From Siphonodentalium dalli (Eukaryota; Mollusca; Scaphopoda; Gadilida; Siphonodentaliidae), in contig CP136069.1 in NCBI GenBank assembly GCA_032622095.1, positions 44,552,194-44,616,193 on the forward strand: a DNA stretch of 64,000 nt, in the 5' to 3' direction. The notes beneath the pieces are model-generated. The model did no database searches. It was not told where the DNA came from and worked only from the letters and a program-made list of their open reading frames with translations. This document shows positions 31,449 through 44,800 of the stretch, one piece after another; the first letter of the stretch is position 1; every line of letters starts with the position of its first letter. The translations under genes and the position numbers were made by a program.

Positions 31449-32468
31449 ATTTATATACTTACACTCTTTAAAACACTTCTCCAAATATGTCCGTTATTTC
31501 GTCAAAAACACTTTTTCAAATATCTCCGTTATTTCGTTTATAAAAATAATTTCCTATTTCTATATTTCGCCCTATTTCGCTATTCGTTGTATTTTCCTAT
31601 TTCGATTTTTCGTACTAGTTCGCTGTATTTTCATATTTCGCTTTTTCGTTGTATTTCATATTTCGATAATTCGCTATATGTGACATAGTATGGGATATGG
31701 GATTATATGATAACCAACATTATGATAGTCAATCGAACATCTCGTGCCACCCGTGCTCGCGATTAGATACCACTAGCCATCCAATCGTGATCTTTCGAAC
31801 CTCGATTACATATTGTTTGCTTTCAAATCCTTGGCGTATTGGCTGACTAGATACTCAAGCAGTCGGTAATGTCCGACAATCCCCGGTGATTTCCGGGACC
31901 AATGTGTTCATAAACCTATGAACGACATTGGAAGTGACATCACGTTACGTTCATAGGTTTATGAACGCAATGAATAAGGGGGCGTGTCTACCGTAACGCT
32001 ATGGGGAAATCGGAAGAGATATTAGGGGTATGTAAATATAATTACTTGAGAATAAGAGGATCCGTGCTTCATGACATTTAATGGGGTATACCTTCATTCA
32101 TTTGATCTGAAAATTTCATGAACAGACTGTCATAAATGTCATTTGAAGAGGTAGATTATGTCGTTTCATGAACATGTTGCATAACAAACATTATCCGTTT
32201 TCCTCACTATTGTGGACACTTAAAAGTAGCTGTCAATCGAGATGCGCCATGCAGTAGTTTTTAGAGAAAATGAGAGTTTTGTTTAGCCATATTCAATTAT
32301 AATAGTTTAATTTAACTGGAATAGTTTTATTTCAGGATGTGCCTGAATTTTTCTGAACCTACTCGCAACATGAGCCTGTCAAGGGTTACTACTGACCATG
32401 GGAGAGGGGGGGGGGGGGGTGTTTGCTGGAATTCCTGGACCTCTCCCCATATGATCTGATCTAGCCTA
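31449..32468. other. Intergenic, with TATTTCG-rich stretch
   Basis: 31490-31675 is a degenerate TATTTCGYTWTTTCG repeat. A short palindrome, GTTCATAAACCTATGAAC, occurs near 31908 and 31952. G homopolymer at about 32406-32419. No gene. Confidence 0.5.
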
Positions 32469-32618
32469 CAGTAATGTCCTAAGTAATCGACTCCTTAACC
32501 ACAACTTTTTGGGATTTAGTCGGAAATGAATGGCAACAAGCCATATTTCCGACTAAATCCTGAAAAGTTACCCATAATTCTGCTATGGTTAAGGAGTCGA
32601 TTACATAGGGCATTACTG
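32469..32618. mobile_element. TA-flanked hairpin MITE, copy 6
   Basis: 150 bp, left arm partly deleted, right arm TTAGTCGGAAATATGGCTTG-complement complete; TA on both sides. Confidence 0.8.
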
Positions 32619-32769
32619 TACAGTAATCCATCATATGATGAGCACCCCTCCATGTGATGTGGACCGACATCAGCTTTGAGAGTGGATAATTTGGAAACTG
32701 TTATCATTATTCATTGCAGTTAATGTGAGGATTAAAAAGAAAATCATACAATGAAGGTATATGATCCAA

Positions 32770-33340
32770 ATCATGCCTGTGAACATTCAAAGGGATCCCA
32801 CCATAAATGCGCGCTACAGGGTGTACCGAGATTTATATGTGAAATCCAAGTTGGCCACTGGCGACCATGTTGTTTACCGAAATATGTGTCCCCCAAAGAT
32901 TTAGTGATGTAATAAAATGAAGATGGCTGCCGCATGTTTTTCCATAACAAATTGTTCAAATTCAATAGCTTCCATTGAGAGATAATCATAAATATGACTA
33001 AAAAATTTCAAACAATTCTCCAATAAATGTAGGCTCAAGTCCACTTGGCTGCAGGTTATGCCGATGGATTCAAATGTGAAATCTAAGATGGCTGCTGGCG
33101 GTAATGTTTTTTTGTAACAAATTTTGGAAAAATTTTATGTCTCCCATCTAGAAATCACCCTGAAGTTCCATATGAAGTTTGTTGATGTGGCCTGTGGAGC
33201 GTGCCAAAGGATTTAGTCATGCAAGAGTAACATCAAAGATGGCTGCTGGTGGCCATGTTTTTCGTGGCTCCCATCTGGAGGTCACCTTGAAGATCCATAT
33301 GAACTTTAATCGGATGAGGGATGTGGCCTGTTGTGTGTGC
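32770..33340. repeat. Degenerate tandem repeat with CAAGATGGCTGC boxes
   Basis: Successive units contain AAATCYAAGATGGCTGCTGG, TGTTTTTT.TAACAAATTT and TCCCATCTAGA(A/G)GTCA boxes with ~150-bp period. No coding function is seen. Confidence 0.65.
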
Positions 33341-33942
33341 TGAAGGAAATTGTTGATGGATACCAAACCATGGCAACAAGAAACCAGGACGTGCAAAGAA
33401 CCTCGGATACATTGTTCACAAGAAACTAGATTTATATTAAGATTTTATCCAGATTTTAGTGTTCTGGGATTCTTGTATGACACTATGCAGGTGACTTGTT
33501 GTCATGGCGTCTTCTGCTGCCGTTTGCCCAGTGTGATGTGACCCGAACACAAGAGCCTACCAAGGTTTTCTATAAACCATGTTCGGGACGGGGTCACTGC
33601 AGAATTTCTGAATATTTCCCCATATGACCTGATCCAGGCCTACAAAATAACCTGAGTGAGATTAGTTATGATAGAAAGCATCACTTTGAATCCAAGTATA
33701 TATTGCAGGCATTATAATTATATACAACGACTAACTCACTACATTTTGAGGGAGAAAATACTTCAGTTTTTGCTAAATATGTTGTCCCTGCTCCATTTGA
33801 TATATTTATATATATTTTTGATATATTTACATGTTCTTGACTTTTATTTGAAATTAAAATAAAAACTATATTATGCACCTTCAAAATGAATTCTGGTAAG
33901 GTGGTTTTGTTTTGGGCATCCTAAAGATCCTCATCCTATTAA
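33341..33942. other. Unannotated spacer
   Basis: Contains an imperfect hairpin GTGACCCGAACA...TGTTCGGGACGGGGTCAC (33537-33598). No gene. Confidence 0.45.
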
Positions 33943-34301
33943 CCCTTTACCCAACAGAAGGGCCCTGTGCCAATGCATTCTCTTATATATGCGAGTCGAC
34001 CATAGGTCGCCTCGCATATATAAGAGAATGCATTGGCTTAACACATTAAAAATTATAAAATTGTTAAAGAATGTAAGAAAAAATGGTAAAAAGTGTTAAA
34101 AAAAAGATTTTTTTAGGCCAATGCATTCTCTTATATAATAGAATGCATTGGCACAGGGCATAACTGTAACTATCACAATGTGGTCAAGGAGCCGGTTCCA
34201 ATGATATCCATATTTGTATGGTTCTATTGAGACAGACCGAAGATATTTTAGGCTGTTGAAGCTTTATTTGGCCGGTTTTGACCGTTTTGTTGGGTAAAGG
34301 G
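33943..34301. mobile_element. TTAA-flanked palindromic MITE, copy 4
   Basis: TTAA at 33939-33942 and 34302-34305; ends CCCTTTACCCAACA / TGTTGGGTAAAGGG. Holds one full and one shortened GCCAATGCATTCTC hairpin. Confidence 0.75.
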
Positions 34302-34629
34302 TTAACCAGAACATGCATACTGCATGAAGACACTAGAATATATTTACTTGCTTCATTTTAATTCTAAAGCATCAGTTCAGGGATGTAATTGACCGAGCCA
34401 TGAATAGCCTGAAATTTGGTTGGATATAGGCCAGTTAACCCCAGTTCAGAATTTCATTACAAAATTTAGGCTTTATAGGAATATCAGGAATATAGGAATG
34501 GAATATGATACTGTTATGGTGTTTTCATTATGGTGTATTTGAGTTTTTCATTGAAAATTTAAATCTAGAAACAAATATGGAAGAAAGGTCAAAAGCCTGA
34601 AATCACTGGGAAAAAACTTGAACACTTAC

Positions 34630-35660
34630 ATCCCTGATCAGGTCCAACATGAGATCATTTGTTTCAAGAGATAATTATGGAATTGCATGTAAAATTTCAT
34701 TGAAATAATTTTTTGAAGACCACTAATAAATTGTGAAGCAGACATGATTATAATCCTGTTTTGAGTGTTCAACAAGAGCATCGCTAGGTTGTGACAAAAT
34801 ACGTCCCTGGTAATTTCAACAAAGGACCATAACAAGTAATCCATATGCCAAATTTGAAAACCAACAGTTAACTATAACTAAATCTATCACTTGGAAACCA
34901 AAATAACTATAAAATTATAAGTCAACAAGGATCATAACTCTGGCTAAAATAGGCAGACAGAACCCAAATTCGAACTTGACCTGTATTTTCATATGGGTAA
35001 TCCATTTACCAAATTTGAAAACAGTTTATAGGTAACTAAAACTAAAGTTATCAACCTGAAACCAAAATAATCAGCAAATTCTAAGTTGACAAGGACCATA
35101 ACTCCGGCAAAAATGGGCGGACCGAATCCTAATTCGAACTTTACCTGTATTTTTATGTGGCTAGTCGACAAACACAATTTGAAAACAGTCAGACAACTAA
35201 AACTAAAGTTATCATTGGGAAACCAAAATAATCTGCAAATTCCAAGTCGACAAGGACCATAACTCTGACAAAAATTGGCGGGCAGGACCCAAATTTGAAT
35301 TTGACCTGTATATTGGACTAATAAATTCAAATACCAAATTTCATTCCAGACTTACTAAAGTTTCAAATGGAAACGAAAAAAGCAAATGACGACCAACAAA
35401 AGTGAATTCCAACAAAAGAGATCTAACTCTCGTTAAAATTGGCGGGCGGAACCCAAATTTGAATTTGACCTGTATTTTGTGCTAGTAAACCCACCTACCA
35501 AAAATTTCATTCCATTCAGTTCAGACTTAGGTACTAAAGTTATCATCCGGAAATTAAAAAAGCGAATGGCAGACCAACAACAATACGTTCAGTTTTTTTC
35601 AAATGGGCGTATGAATTTCTGTAGCTCAACTTGGAAATGGGATCATGCCATATATTACAG
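34630..35660. repeat. Degenerate tandem repeat with CATAACTCTGGCAAAAAT boxes
   Basis: About five units of 110-130 bp: AAGGACCATAACTC, AAAATKGGCGGRC, AATTYGAACTTGACCTGTAT and GAAACCAAAATAA, in order. Same family as 38940-39880. Confidence 0.65.
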
Positions 35661-35794
35661 TCCATAGAGCGATAGGGAAGTCGGACAGTTAATATGCTTA
35701 AAAGTAACTAGAGGTAACCCTGAGGATGCATAAAGAGTTTGGGATTATTCGGGTGAAAACCTTTGGCTGAAGGGAGTACCGAAGGATGCAGTAA

Positions 35795-36560
35795 TCCTAA
35801 TAGAGTAAAATCCAAGATGGCTCCCATCTAGAGGTCATCCTGAAGATCCATATGCAGTTTGGTGCTGATCAGATGAGGGAGTTGGATGTGCTGAAGGATT
35901 TAATCATACAAAGAGTAAAATCCAAGATGGCTGCTGGTGGCCATGTTTTTTAACAAATTTCAGTCAAAATAGAGGTCACCCCGAAGATCCATATAAAGTT
36001 TGGTGTAGATCGGAAGTGAGATGCAGGCTGCAGGTTGAGAAGATGGATTCAAATTTGAAATCCAAGATGGCTGTTGTGGTTTTTTCTATCGAATTTCGAT
36101 CAAAATAGGAGGCTCCCATCTAGAGGTCCCCCCCTGAAGAACCATATGACGTTTGGTGATGATCGGATGAGGGATGTGGTCTGTAGGGTGTGCCAAAAGA
36201 TTTAGACATGCAAATAGTAAAATTCAAGATGGCTGCCAGTGGCCATGATTTTTAACAAATTTCGGTCAAAATAGGAGGCTTCTATCTAGAGTTCACCCAA
36301 AGATCCATATGAAGATTGGTGACTATCGGATGTGATATGTGGGCTGCAGGGTGCGTTGATGGATTTAAATTTGAAATCCAAGATGGCTGCTGGCAGCCAT
36401 TTTTTAAAACGAATTTCAGTCAAAATAGGAGGCTCCAATTTAGAGGTCACCCCGAAGATCCACATGAAGTTTGGTGATGATCGGATGAGAGATGTGACCT
36501 GTAGGTTGTGCTAATGGAAATTGTTGACACACAGATGGATGGCAATAGCTCAAACTTGAC
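35795..36560. repeat. Degenerate tandem repeat with CCAAGATGGCTGC boxes
   Basis: About five ~155-bp units: AAATCCAAGATGGCTG, GGCCATGTTTTTTAACAAAT, GAGGTCACCCCGAAGATCC, GAAGTTTGGTGATGATCGGA and GATGTGGCCTGTAGGGTGTG. Confidence 0.7.
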
Positions 36561-36805
36561 TTTGTCAAGTCGAGCTAAAAATTATCAAATTCAGAAACCA
36601 TTTTCCAGTAAAAATGCTTTAATAAATGCATATTTATCACATAATTTGGCCATAAAAGCAGTTTCATAATTATCGGTAATAGACACGTTTAATATCAGCG
36701 CGTGCGATGACGTCACGGCGTTCTTCAGATAACTTGCGATCGCTGTAGTTTATGATTGTTGTTTTCGATGAATATTTCGCGTTGCTTCGGGTTTATTTGA
36801 TCATG

Positions 36806-36970
36806 TGATAAAAGGTATCTCACACTCGTCCTATTTTATACGTAATTTATCAACCTCGTCCACTAAATTCTATTTGAGCCTCGGTAAACCTCGACTCAAA
36901 TCGAATTTAGTGACCTCGGTTGATAAATTCCGTATAAAATAGGAACTCATGTGAGATCCTCTATTTATCA
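36806..36970. mobile_element. Foldback MITE with ~75-bp arms
   Basis: TGATAAAAGGTATCTCACAC...GTCCTATTTTATACGTAATT pairs with AATTCCGTATAAAATAGGAA...GTGAGATCCTCTATTTATCA. Centre CTCGGTAAACCTCGAC. Confidence 0.75.
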
Positions 36971-37189
36971 AAACATATTTGTAACATTAACCAACATGAG
37001 ACATCCGTACACATTATTACACATCAGCTGATACTTGTTCATGAAATAATCTGCATTTTTCTACTGGTATATTGATCAATATTAAAAATGGTATATCTCT
37101 TCCTAAATTCTTTTTAGTTTCCTGGTGTATAAAATGAAAGTGTCAATGGCACTATTGCTCATCTTGGAAATGATATCATGCCATATACA

Positions 37190-37650
37190 TAGACTAGAGG
37201 TTGCGCTGAAGATACATCAACAGTTTGAGATTATTCGGATGAAAAAGTTTGGCTGTAGGGAGTGACAAATGATGCAGTAATACTACTAGAAAGAGTCAAA
37301 TCATGCTTGGGGCCATGTTTTTAAATGAAATTCTGAAATTTAATGGCTCCCACCTAGAACTCACCTCGTATATCCACATGAAGTTCAGTGATGATCGGAT
37401 GCTGGATGTGGTCTGTAGGGTATGCCAAAGGATTTCGCCATGCAAAAAGTGGCCATGTTTATCATTGAAAATTGTTCAAACTTGTTACTCCCATCTAGAG
37501 GTGATCCTAAACATGCCTGTAAATTTTCAAAATAAATTCTCCAAAAAAATGCGGGATGCATGGTGTGCCGATACACTCAAATTTGAAATCTAAGATGTTG
37601 CTATGTTTTTTAACGAATTTTGAAAAAAAACTATGGCTCTGATCTAGAGG
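37190..37650. repeat. Degenerate tandem repeat, CAAGATGGC family
   Basis: More decayed units of the family at 35795-36560: GTTTTTAAATGAAATT, GAAGTTCAGTGATGATCGGA and GGTATGCCAAAGGATTT. Confidence 0.6.
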
Positions 37651-37848
37651 TCACCTTATCTGAACATTTCCCGCCAATAAATAGGAACTCATTCTGTACT
37701 TGTATTATCTGTCATCAGATAGAAATCTGTATTTGTATCTTCTTTATCTTTTATTTACATACACATGCATTAATCATTCATTCATTCATTGGAACACAAA
37801 ATTGTGTGACCCAAAAAGTATACAACATCTCAGACAAAAGACAAACAT

Positions 37849-38083
37849 ACAAAGAGCCCTAAATAATCGATTCCTTAACCACAGCCGAATTATGGGTAAT
37901 TTTTCAGGATTTAGTCGGAAATATGGCTTGTTGCCATTCATCGGAAAGCTCTCAGTGAGAGCTTTCATCGACAGCAGAATTATGGGTAATTTTTTCAGGA
38001 TTTAGTCGGAAATATGGCTAAATCCTGAAAAATTACCCATAATTCTGCTGTGGTTAAAGAGTCGATTATTTAGGGCATTACTG
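37849..38083. mobile_element. TA-type hairpin MITE, copy 7, with internal duplication
   Basis: The left end is decayed (AGAGCCCTAAATAATCGA). The segment ATTATGGGTAATTTTTCAGG...GGAAATATGGC occurs twice in the left arm. The right end GGGCATTACTG + TA is intact. Confidence 0.8.
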
Positions 38084-38118
38084 TACACAGCAGATCCAGA
38101 GGATGATACATTTCAAGT

Positions 38119-38533
38119 CTAGATATAGTGTGTCTGACATTTGCAGAATGAGGTCCCCAAAGGGGGAAATTAGTGATGTTACCCTGCAAATTGGGCAAGC
38201 ATCACCAAATTCACCCTCTGGGGACCTCATTCTGCTTAGGCCTCGTCTTCTCGGAAGTATCTATAGTGTTGAATTAACATTATTTTTGTTACTTTTTCCC
38301 TTTTCAGTTTCTATATCCCCTAATTTGCAGAAGACAAAATGCATAATCAAGGTGCCCAATGTGTACACAATCTACACATCATCATCTGGGAACTTCAATC
38401 TGTGGAGGCCTAAGCAGAATGAGGTCCTCAGAAGGTGAATCTGATGATGCTAGCCCACTGGCCAGCATCACTAAATTCACTCTCTCGGGACCTTATTCTG
38501 CAAATATCAGACACATTATTTCAAGGCTTGCTC
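38119..38533. mobile_element. hAT-like composite MITE in the 3' flank of PIN1
   Basis: Hairpins at 38143-38237 and 38412-38502 inside outer ends TATAGTGTGTCTGACATTTG / CAGACACATTATTTCAAGGCTTG. The nearer end lies 58 bp after the PIN1 stop on the minus strand, so it probably contributes to the PIN1 3' UTR or polyadenylation region. Confidence 0.8.
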
Positions 38534-38591
38534 CACTTGGAAGTCCAGAGAATAGCAAGCATTTTGCCGAGACTTTCGGAAAAGCTAATGT

Positions 38592-38812
38592 TTATGCAGT
38601 TCTCTTTATTATATGTACACCGGAATCAGTGAATACGGGATCACTCAGTTCTCCGACTTGCATAGAGAACCCAGCATCCTCAAATGGTTTCTGCATCTGA
38701 CCTCGGCCAAACGGTCCCAAATCTCCGCCCCGTTTTGCTGAACTGCAATCACTGAATTCTGATGCTAATTCCTCAAAGGTTTTTGTTCCGTCAACTATCT
38801 GCTTTCTGTGGC
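38592..38812 (-). CDS. PIN1: PIN1 exon 3 (C-terminal half of PPIase domain)
   Basis: The acceptor is TTTCAG before 38812; stop TAA is at 38594-38592. Encodes residues 82 (part) to 154, including [22 protein letters not shown] and the TDSGVHII end. Confidence 0.96.
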
Positions 38813-41800
38813 CTGAAATTCAAAAACAGAAGTTTCATAGAATCTGCATGGCTGATTCAGAAAATAGTGGAAAAATAGTAAATGTAGATGAAATAAAAGG
38901 TCGGCCGACCACAGTGTCCCCCAACAACGTGGCAAGTCGATGCCACTTTGTTAAAGAAATTTAAAAAAATGTTGAAATGTTCTAAGTCGAAAGGGTTAAT
39001 AACTCCGTAAAAAATCATTTTTCCGTCATCTATAGACATGTTGCACATCTCCAATATGTGGGTAACAATACACTAAAGTTTCAAATATCTACAATCAAAA
39101 CTGTAGGAGGAATTGATTACAACATGGAAGTACCCTCATAAGAAAATTATAAAAAATGTTTTTCAAAGTCGAAAGGCCCATAACTCTGGGAAAAATCATT
39201 GGATCAAATTCAAATTCGAACTTGACCTGTATTTTGATATGAACGACCCACAAAAAAAACAGAATTTCCAATTAAACAATCCAAACTTGAGTTTTCATCC
39301 GGAAACCAAAGAAAAAACAAGAAAAATTGAATTTTCTAAGTCGAAAAGCCCATAACTCTGAGAAAAATCATCGGATCAAACTCAAATTCGAACTTGACCT
39401 GTATTTTGATATCAATGACTCACAAAAAGCGGAATTTTCAATTGAACAGTCCAAACTTGAGTTATCATTGGAAACCAAAGAAAAAAGAATAAAATTTAAT
39501 TTTCTAAGATGAAAAAAGTCAATAACTCTAGGAAAAATCATCGGATCAAACTCAAATTCGAACTCAACCTGTATCTTGATATGACTGATCCACATATTTG
39601 CAATTAAAGGATCCAAACTTGAGATATCATCCATAAACCAAGAAATACCATAACTCTCGCAAAAATTGGCAGAGCAAACCCATATTCGAACTTGACCTGT
39701 ATTTTGGTGTGATAAACTAACCTATGAAATTTGCTTTTGATCTAATAACCGAAACTAAAGTTATAATCTGGAAACCATTTCCAGACGCACACACGCACGC
39801 ACGGACAGACAGATGGACAGACGGACACTGGCTATTTTAATAGTCCCCCTGAAATTTTCTTCGGGGACAATAAACAGGTAAAAGGGAATCAGAAATACCT
39901 GAGTATCATTTTAGCAAATCTCATGTAACATTCAGCACATCTTAAAACATGTGTACCCTTCAGCACTTTTTTTTAAACGAGAGTGAACCCTTCATCCTTA
40001 TTGAGGCAGCACATGAGGCCACACAGACTAAGTTTTCTTCATGGATAGTGATTAGTTAGATGGAATCCATTGCTTTTGAGCTGAATATATTTGCAGGCCT
40101 CAAAATATGGTGCTAGACATTTACAGAATGAGGTCCCCAGAGGGTGAATTTAGTGATGCTATATCACACAGTGGGGTATCATCATTCATTCACCCTCTGG
40201 GGTGTCTTTATTATCAAATTAAGTTTGTTAGTTTCTTCTTAAGAAAATTTCTTTTTTAGTTTAATTTCTCTATATCTCCAAATAGGCAGAGGACGCAATC
40301 CATAATCAAGGTGCTCAATGGGTGCACATCACCATCTGGAAACTTAAACAGTTCTCTTAATTCAGATTGTTTGGCTTCAGCAATCCGCTATGGCAACCCT
40401 TTGCCATAGCTCATTTTGCTTCAGAATTGCTGATTGCCATAGCCAATTATGACGGCTGCTTAAAGGTGAGTCTAGGTCTCCCATAGCAGATGAGGCATGC
40501 AGAATGAGGTCCCCAGAGGATAAATATGGTGATGCTAGCCTGTGAGGGTAGCGTCACTAAATTCACCCTCTGGGGACTCTCATTCTGCAAATGTCCAGCA
40601 ACATATTCTGAGGTCGGTATATATGCGTACCTAGGAGAATCTCGAGTGCTTCTTCCTTGCTCCTGGTGATATTATCCTCTCGCCAGGATGATGGCCGCCG
40701 AGACTCTCGATGTTTCACCAGCAGATGAGAGCATTGCACCTTACTGGGGCCTGCTTCTGCGGCCTTTGTTGGTTCATGCCATTGGCTTTCCTTTGTGTAT
40801 ATGTTAAGGTAGTAGTCCTTGCCTGTAAAAGTGACAATTTAAAGTTGAAAGCTTAACATGATGGTTCTGTGGGAATATTAGGAGGACAGGTTAAATATTT
40901 GCCAGTGCACGTGTGTGGTTTGGTTCCGTTTGGTTCTATGCAGCTTCTTCTCCCTCACCAGCTGCTACTGAAGGGGAATTAACTTTGCCTCGGAATGCAG
41001 AATCGGCACCAGCACAAAGAATGGTAAGTTTGCACTGCCGGCTTTTCTGTTTAGTCTATGATGCCACCCTTCTGTGTCGTTGTTTGACCTGATCGATATC
41101 ATGAATGTGTACCATGATGCTGGACCCCACGGCTTGAGGGACAACCAGTAGTCTCATATTTTACCACTGGCTCTATTTACGCTGTCAACATCTTTCTTCA
41201 CACACTTTGGTCCCAGTGGAAGTTGCATCTGTGGATGTTGATGTGAGGACTTCACAATTAGCCTACACAAACACTACACTAAAGCAATCAAAATAAGTTG
41301 GAGATTTTTAAAAATACTATACCTAAAGCGATGTGTTTTCCAAGGTTTTGGAGCTATTCGTTGTCAAGAAGATACTGATACTAAAACGACTATATTTGTG
41401 TTATTTATTCTGAAATTGTTTTTTAAATTGTTGATTATCCTGCCAAAACAGGGCACATTGGATTGATCTGTATTTCTACTCTACGTATTTTAAACCATGT
41501 CATATAAATTATTTGACATAAATTATTATAAATTACATTTTACACCCATTTAAGAAATGGACGTTTGTTGTTTACAGTTCCTTTGGATATGGGCGCATAT
41601 CTGATATGTTTCCATACCCCCACGAAATGCAAGAAACAAATGTTCACTACTTATATTTAAACTCAAAGGACAGCAAACAAGGTATTTCGGTTTCAAAGAA
41701 TTTAATTTGGTGTGATTTTAGCATTTTACTTAAGAAATGATTTAGGCCACGGTGGAACGTTAAACGATCGATAAGTACTGATATACGGTATGTGAACTGA

Positions 41801-44800
41801 CATCGTTACGGTATCGTATACTACCATGGCCCTAATATTAAATTGCATTGGAATATTTTATAATTTTGACAATGTTGAAACTCAATATTGGAAAATTATT
41901 GGTCCGGCCATGGCCTTGGTGGCCGGACCGGCTCTGCCGGCCCTGTGGGGACCTCACAATTAGCCAACATAAACACTATCTCAATAACATTAAGACGATT
42001 TAATCCATTCTAATTAATGGGGTCGACTTTTCTGGGGCCGTCTTCGTATGGGGCCGACTTCGCACGGGGCCGACTTCTCCAGATACCCATACTGCTGATG
42101 TCCACTTTTTTTTGTTTTTATTGAATTGTGGTTGTATTGTACTATTTGTAGCAGCATGGGTATGATTCACATGTATCTTTTTCTTCTTCCATCAAAAATA
42201 TTTCGCCACGTGACTGCGAATCAACTTCAACTTGTAGGATGCAGAATGCCATGCTGTTGTTGGGCAATACAACATGAGATCGCCGCATGATCATATTAAT
42301 AGTTGAATATGATTGGCTACTTAATTCTTCTTCAGACTACGGCTTGCAGTCAATGTCTGACTATAATAAGCCGTCTGGAGGACATGATTGGTCTAAACAT
42401 ATGACTCTTTCGGTGTTAATCAGATGTTAGAGATGTTAATGAGTCACAATGATTTAAATTTGGTGCGCCATCAGGATTTGTGTTTTATTTTTGTTGGTTT
42501 TTTTTGCTATACGATAAAATCAGTTTAAAACTATTTACAATCGTTGGTGGTTTACAGAAGTTTGCGTCGCTTGCGCCTCGCGATCAGTGACTGGTTGATG
42601 TCTGCAATCAGTTTGGATTTGAAGATTTTAGGGTCGGGTAGTAAGGTTAATGCTGCTGGTAATAGGTTAAATTCTGCTCTGGTTCTGGGGATGAAAGAAT
42701 AGTAGTGGGCATCTACGTTGGAAGATATTGTGTGGAATGTTAGCTTCTGTTCATCATTGTATCTTGCAGTAGTGGTTTTAGGGATTAGGATTTTATTTGG
42801 GTATGTTAAAAGTTCCTTGTTGATTATTGTGGGGAATACAGTTAGTCTGGTTTGAGATCGGCGCTCTTCAAGTTTTTGCAATTTTATTTCACTGAGCATG
42901 TTGGTTACCGAGCTGGTGTAGTGGTAGCAATTGAATATATATCTGGCTGCTCTTCTTTGGACCGATTCTTCACATAAATAGCACAACTCGATCACAGATA
43001 ATTAAAATTATTAGATACCTTGCGGGGCTGATCATGCGACAAAATGTTTGTGCGATTTAAATTTCCACCACATTGTGACATATGGCACGATTTCGCCCGT
43101 AACCGGTGCCCGATATTTGTTGTACTACATATGCAGGGTTTCCGTTAGTACGGCTCAGCGTCCGTAGGACGGCCTCATTCCCCTCGCAGATTATCTGTTT
43201 GGTTCATACATATACCAAATGTCAGTCGCAATGTCGTAAACAAATCCGGTTACAACGGGAGTTCGGGGGTTAAACAGAATAATTGTGACAAAGCGGGTCA
43301 AATAGCGACGTTAGATAGAGCGTGATGCATGTCGTGGTAACATATTTTTGTGCACGGGATGAAACTACTCATGCTCGAAAATCCCGTGATATCCTACGAT
43401 TACATAATTTGATCAAAGAACGCCAAATTTCTTAGTCGGGACATTTTTATGCACGTGATTTTCATGGGTGAAAACACTCCTCTCCAAGATCCCGTGCTAT
43501 CTACGGTACATAATAAATGGGTCCCTCTGCAGAGTCCATGAGGTATATAACAGAGTTTTAGCCAACGTGTTATAAAATATAATTTTGGCGGGAAATGTGA
43601 ACACGTGCGTCGTTGATTGTGCTTGGGACAACGCAACTATATTATTTACCGTCCTTTGACTTTATCTCCATATTGGGGAGGGGTATGTGTTTGTCTTTAT
43701 CCCCCATGTATGTAATATGGTTCAAATGAATGGTGTCATTAACTTGTCACTATGAATTCCCACTATAAAGACTGATTTCGGGACAGGTTCCGTATTATTG
43801 TGAAATAAATCACTTTGGGATTTTTATGACTATGCGCATAATAAGCAATTGCGGTCGTCAGTTTATGGACTAATAGAGACTAGTGAACAAGCTACGTGTT
43901 CCGAGTGAAAGATGTCGCTACCCACAGGTATTAGGCACAATTTTTTTTTTTAATTTAATAAAAAATCTCTTTTTATTAATTTTCGTTTTGCCAAATACCT
44001 GTGTCGCTACTATTCGTATTTTGCCATTTTGCCGCTATAAATATCTCCTGCAGATAAACCCTGCAGTATGACGTCACAGCGCACAAATAGTTTTAAGATT
44101 GACAGCGTATATCATGTCAGTTTCATTTTCACAGAAGCTGCTTGAAATTCTAGGAAATCTTTATTCAATTATTCTTGCTATCTATTATTGGTCAATGCAT
44201 AGATGCTTTGTAGTGTTTAGATTCATTATACCTGTCGGAATCTTATTGTATAAATTTGTAAACACTAATTCGTAGCTTGTTCATTTATATATAATCTTCA
44301 ATCAGACGGCAGTCTTATGTGCGTAATTAATTTATTGATTATCTAGATACCAACAACAGAATTAATGCACCCACGGAAATGATTGACTTGCGTAATATAT
44401 ACGTAGCTTTGGTTGCTTTGTTAGACTCTTAGGTGCAAGGAAATTGCTACTTTTTAGTGTCAAATTATCAAAATGTTCGCCCGACGGGACGAACCATGGT
44501 CGTCCCGTCGCGTTATGTGTTTCCCCAATACGGACTCATTAATTTTCCCCTCGCGGAAACCCTGACATATGATATATTATATCGAATAGTGTGTGTTGCG
44601 CTTAGTTAGGTCTAGTAATGATATTCATTTCTCTTTAAGATAAGTCTAAAATCAGTTATCATATGATTCACAGTCCATTTTCAAATTTTGAAATTTCAGT
44701 TTTCACTCAATTTTAGAAATGTGCCGGTTTAAAAAAAAAATTAAATTAAAAGACAAACAATGTTTGTCAATGAAACTTGGAAGTTGGAAAATGACCTGTT

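Noticed and set aside
31305-31688. 127-codon plus-strand frame
   Set aside because: Reads through a foldback element and then a TATTTCG simple repeat; no conserved motif.
38359-38700. 113-codon plus-strand frame overlapping PIN1 exon 3
   Set aside because: Antisense shadow of PIN1 plus hAT MITE sequence.
41155-41230. Alternative PIN1 first exon on the minus strand (ATG, LPLG..., in-phase GT donor)
   Set aside because: It has the right phase but lacks the WW-domain Trp and is six residues too long. The exon at 44796-44847 gives an exact WW start (LPEGWEKK) in the same phase.
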